Assembly: GCA_934539585.1 (NCBI GenBank)
Contig: CAKTCT010000011.1
Span: 11,365-75,364 of the forward strand
Source of the DNA: an uncultured Oscillospiraceae bacterium
GTDB lineage: Bacteria; Bacillota; Clostridia; Oscillospirales; Ruminococcaceae
Length of the DNA stretch: 64,000 nucleotides
Direction of reading: 5' to 3'
Below the pieces are notes generated by a model. That model saw only the letters and a program-made list of their open reading frames with translations. It ran no database searches and was not told the origin of the DNA. This document shows positions 61,512 through 64,000 of the stretch, in pieces; positions within the stretch are counted from its first letter, which is position 1; each line of letters starts with the position of its first letter. A program made the position numbers and the translations under genes.

Positions 61512-62084
61512 ATGGGAAAAGCCGCAGTCTCTGACCAGCGGAAAACGAGCTTTAAAACACGTCTCGCAAAGGATTTCCGTCAATACCGCGGGGCTTATTT
61601 GATGCTGCTTCCCGTTTTGCTGTATTACTTGATCTTTTGCTACAAGCCCATGTTCGGGATCGTGATTGCGTTCAAGAACTTTTCTCCCCGAAAGGGCATT
61701 TTCGGAAGCCCCTGGGCGGGGAGCCACGGCTTTGAACATTTTATCAAATTCTTTCAGTCTTACTACTTCACCCGCGTTCTGACCAACACGCTGACCATCA
61801 TCAACCCCGTTCAGGTCTCTGCCAACGGTATGGACCCCGTGGTGCTCAACGAGAAATACGGCGACAAGATCGTTTTCTGGGGCGGCGGCGTGGACACCCA
61901 GCACGTTCTGGGCTTCCAGAGCGAGGAAAAGGTGCGGGAGGACGTCCGGAAAAACGTGCTGGGCTTCAAGCCCGGCGGCGGATATATCTTCCACCCCGTC
62001 CACAACATCATGGGCGACGTTCCGCCGGAGCAGATTCTGGCGGCCTACGACGAAGCCTACCGCAACAGCTTCTATACGGAATAG
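61512..62084 (+). CDS. Chimeric frame: LplB-like permease N-terminus joined to a UroD-like C-terminus
   Basis: 190 residues. Residues 1-about 96 are the start of an LplB permease (QYRGAYLMLLPVLLYYLIFCYKPMFGIVIAFKNFSPRKG ... FTRVLTNTLTI). From about residue 97 the sequence is the end of a uroporphyrinogen decarboxylase/methyltransferase-type protein (INPVQVSANGMDPVVLN ... FWGGGVDTQHVLG ... FHPVHNIMGDVPPEQILAAY). The junction is near 61796-61806 and in frame. The rest of the permease, any second permease and the UroD 5' half are missing. TAGGAGG precedes the ATG; it ends with TAG. Neither half would work alone. Confidence 0.85.
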   Translation: MGKAAVSDQRKTSFKTRLAKDFRQYRGAYLMLLPVLLYYLIFCYKPMFGIVIAFKNFSPRKGIFGSPWAGSHGFEHFIKFFQSYYFTRVLTNTLTIINPVQVSANGMDPVVLNEKYGDKIVFWGGGVDTQHVLGFQSEEKVREDVRKNVLGFKPGGGYIFHPVHNIMGDVPPEQILAAYDEAYRNSFYTE

Positions 62085-62100
62085 AATCGAGGAATTAGCC

Positions 62101-63106
62101 ATGATAAAAGGTTGTTTTCTGTGCAAAAAGGGCGGACGCTTTCCTTACGTGTTCGGCCAGGGGAGAATGGACCGGATCCGGAAGCGGATTCAGGTCTGCG
62201 ACGAGATTATCTGCCAGGAGAACCTGGAGGCCAACCGGGATTTTCTGAAGGACGTTGAGGTGGCCTTCTCCACCTGGGATACGCCGGAGTTTACCAAAGA
62301 GGAGATTCAGGAGTATTTCCCCAATCTGAAGGTCCTTTTCTACGGCGCGGCGTCGGTGTGGTACTTCGCCCGGCCCTTTATGGAGTGCGGCGTCCGGATT
62401 CTCAGCTCCTGGAAGATCATGGCGGTCCCGGTGGCCCAGTTTACGGTGTCCCTGATCACCCTGGCCAACAAGGGCGCGCTGCTGACCCTGGACCTTTATA
62501 AGGAAAAGGGCTACTCCGTGGCCCGGGAGCTGCCGGACAAAATTTATCCCGGCAGTTACCAGACCAAGGTGGGCATCCTGGGCGCCGGGGCCATCGGCAG
62601 CCTGGTCATTAAGATGCTCAAGGGCAGCGGGATGGAGGTCATGGTCTACGATCCCTTCCTCTCCGAGGAACGGGAGCTGGGCGTCACCCGGACTTCTCTG
62701 GAGGAGATTTTCTCCCAGTGCCAGACCATTTCCAACCACATTGCCAACAACCCCCCAGACCGTGGGGATGCTGAACTACGACCTGTTCTCCAGAATGGGG
62801 GACCATGCGTCCTTCATCAACACCGGACGCGGCGCGCAGATCGTGGAGCCGGACCTGGTCCGGGCCCTGAAGGAAAAACCCGGCCGCAGCGCCTATCTGG
62901 ACGTGACCTATCCGGAGCCAGTAGCGCCGGACCACGAGTTCCTGAAGATGAAAAACGTGTTCCTGTTCCCCCTCACCGCCGGGTACGCCCGGGACGAGGT
63001 ACTGATGTTCTCGGACTTCATGATCCGGCAGCTGGACCACTATCTGGCCGGGGAGCCCTTTGATTCCTGCGAAGTCACGGAGCCGATGCTGGCGACCATG
63101 GCGTAA
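62101..63106 (+). pseudogene. D-2-hydroxyacid dehydrogenase, frameshifted in a run of six C
   Basis: The N-terminal part (RMDRIRKRIQVCDEII ... KVGILGAGAIGSLVIKMLKG, the NAD-binding GxGxxG) reads in one frame to about 62750. After CCCCCC (62751-62756) the homologous sequence continues one frame over: NPQTVGMLNYDLFSRMGDHASFINTGRGAQIVEPDLVRALKEKP ... LFPLTAGYARDEVL, ending at TAA 63106. Removing one C restores one continuous frame of about 334 codons. It resembles 2-ketoacid/phosphoglycerate dehydrogenase-like enzymes of sugar-acid loci. Confidence 0.85.
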
Positions 63107-63119
63107 TGGGAGGGCGGAG

Positions 63120-63977
63120 ATGAAGCTTTCCTTTTCGACCCTTGGCTGCCCGGAGTGGAGCTTTGACAAGGTTTTGGACGAAGCGGAGCGCCTGGGGTTT
63201 CAGGGCATCGAGATTCGAGGCGTCAATGGTGTGATGCGGGCCGAGGAGATTCCGGAGTTTTTCCCGGAGAATGTGGCCGAGACCCATGCCTAGCTGGAAA
63301 AGAGGCGCCTGAAGCTGGTCAGCTTCGGGACCTCCGCCAGCTTCCATGACGAGGAAGCCCGGCGCAAGGGCCTGGACGAGGCCAAAAAGGCGGTGGACGT
63401 CTGCGCCGCCGCCGGGATTCCCAACGTGCGGCTTTTCGGCGACCTTATCGCGTCTCCGGAGAAAACGGCGGAGATTGTCAAGGCGGTGGGAGCCGCCATT
63501 GCGGAGGTCTGCGCCTACGCCGAGGGCAAGGGCGTCGGCGTTCTCCTGGAGGTCCACGGGGATTTCAACACCATCGAGACGGTTTCCGGCGTCATGGACG
63601 CCTGCAAGGACTATCGCTGCTTTGGGATCATCTGGGACATCGAGCACAGCGACCGCGCCTACGGCGACAACTGGCGGCCCTTTTACCAGGTGGTTCGGCC
63701 CCGTTTGAAGCACGTTCATGTGAAGGACTACCACCGTCACGACGACGGGACCTTTACCCTCTGCCTCATCGGGGAGGGCGACGTGCCCATCCGGGACATT
63801 GTTGCGGCCTTGCAGAAGGACGGATACGATGGGTACTACTCCCTGGAGTGGGAGAAAAAGTGGCATCCGGAGCTTCCGGAGCCGGAAGTTGCGTTTCCTG
63901 CCTACTGCGGGTTTATGCGGGGGTTACATCGCTTGACAAGGGCACACAGCCCTTTGTCGTGTGCGATGGATAAGTAA
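63120..63977 (+). pseudogene. Sugar phosphate isomerase/epimerase (AP-endonuclease-2-like TIM barrel) with an in-frame TAG
   Basis: A 285-codon frame with one internal stop, TAG at 63291-63293 (ENVAETHA-TAG-LEKRRLKLVSFGTS). Before it: LSFSTLGCPEWSFDKVLDEAERLGFQGIEIRG, the start of the family barrel. After it: GVGVLLEVHGDFN, IIWDIEHSDRAYGDNW and VHVKDYHRH, the metal-site strands. The frame ends at TAA near the window edge. The last about 25 residues look less conserved. GGAGGGCGG precedes the ATG at 63120. Confidence 0.85.
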
Positions 63978-64000
63978 AAGTCAAATTTTCCACTCAATCG

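Noticed and set aside
55451..63293. Reassignment of TAG to a sense codon, or pyrrolysine, across the genome
   Set aside because: TAG ends at least four other genes naturally (capD-like, ftsE, 30857, DUF951) plus the permease-UroD frame. RF1 is intact, and none of the affected genes is a methylamine methyltransferase.
1..64000. tRNA or rRNA genes
   Set aside because: I saw no cloverleaf-like segment with conserved TTCGA arm, and no rRNA sequence, in the intergenic regions. A covariance-model scan would be needed to exclude them fully.

Overview
The window is a GC-rich, gene-dense piece of a Gram-positive (Bacillota) chromosome. Gene content and order fit a gut Oscillospiraceae/Clostridia-type organism: tig-clpP-clpX, rpsF-ssb-rpsR, a rimP-nusA-ylxR-ylxQ-infB-rbfA-nrnA-truB-ribF operon, ftsEX followed by EnvC-like hydrolase activators, YesM/YesN-type two-component systems with LplABC-type sugar ABC transporters, and an ATC-hydrolase-family protein. 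The genus is inferred from these hallmarks only, without any database search.

Layout. 0-2.4 kb: protein quality control (trigger factor end, ClpP, ClpX). 2.4-6.6 kb: a CapD-like nucleotide-sugar enzyme, an Atg22/UMF1-type MFS transporter, a zinc-dependent phospholipase C-like protein and a small unknown membrane protein. 6.6-16.5 kb: two minus-strand information-processing operons, each with a good sigma-A-type promoter. 16.6-25.9 kb: a CdaR-like regulator, the FtsEX/EnvC/CtpA envelope cluster, an archaeal-type phosphoglycerate mutase and a YitT protein. 25.7-27.0 kb: decayed tandem copies of the yitT 3' end. 27.0-38.2 kb: tRNA t6A genes (tsaE, tsaB, tsaC/sua5), rpiB, upp, a MATE pump, a palindromic repeat island, a methyltransferase, prfA, a CoaE-lytic transglycosylase fusion and an M18 aminopeptidase. 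38.2-39.6 kb: a TetR/ATC-hydrolase operon with paired operators. 39.6-46.5 kb: an LplABC-like sugar importer divergent from its probable histidine kinase/AraC response regulator. 46.5-53 kb: BrnQ, an AraC regulator divergent from an FAD oxidoreductase and a GH20-like protein, a flavin split-barrel protein and an MBL hydrolase. 53-64 kb: a carbohydrate-utilisation locus (GH3, Gfo/Idh/MocA, two AraC regulators, solute-binding protein, permease/UroD, hydroxyacid dehydrogenase, sugar isomerase).

The last locus is the unusual part. Three of its genes carry internal in-frame stops, four in total and all TAG, although the flanking reading frames are otherwise coherent. One gene has a frameshift in a run of six C. 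One is an in-frame permease-UroD chimera. The GH3 gene ends inside its C-terminal domain. Elsewhere in the window TAG ends at least four genes normally (capD-like, ftsE, the gene at 30857, DUF951), and release factor 1 (prfA) is intact, so genome-wide reassignment of TAG is unlikely. Local gene decay, consensus or assembly error, or conditional amber suppression remain open. Other highlights are the CoaE-transglycosylase fusion, the eroded yitT 3'-end duplications, the palindromic island at 31.3-31.7 kb, and several paired or triple operator-like repeats next to AraC, TetR and two-component genes.
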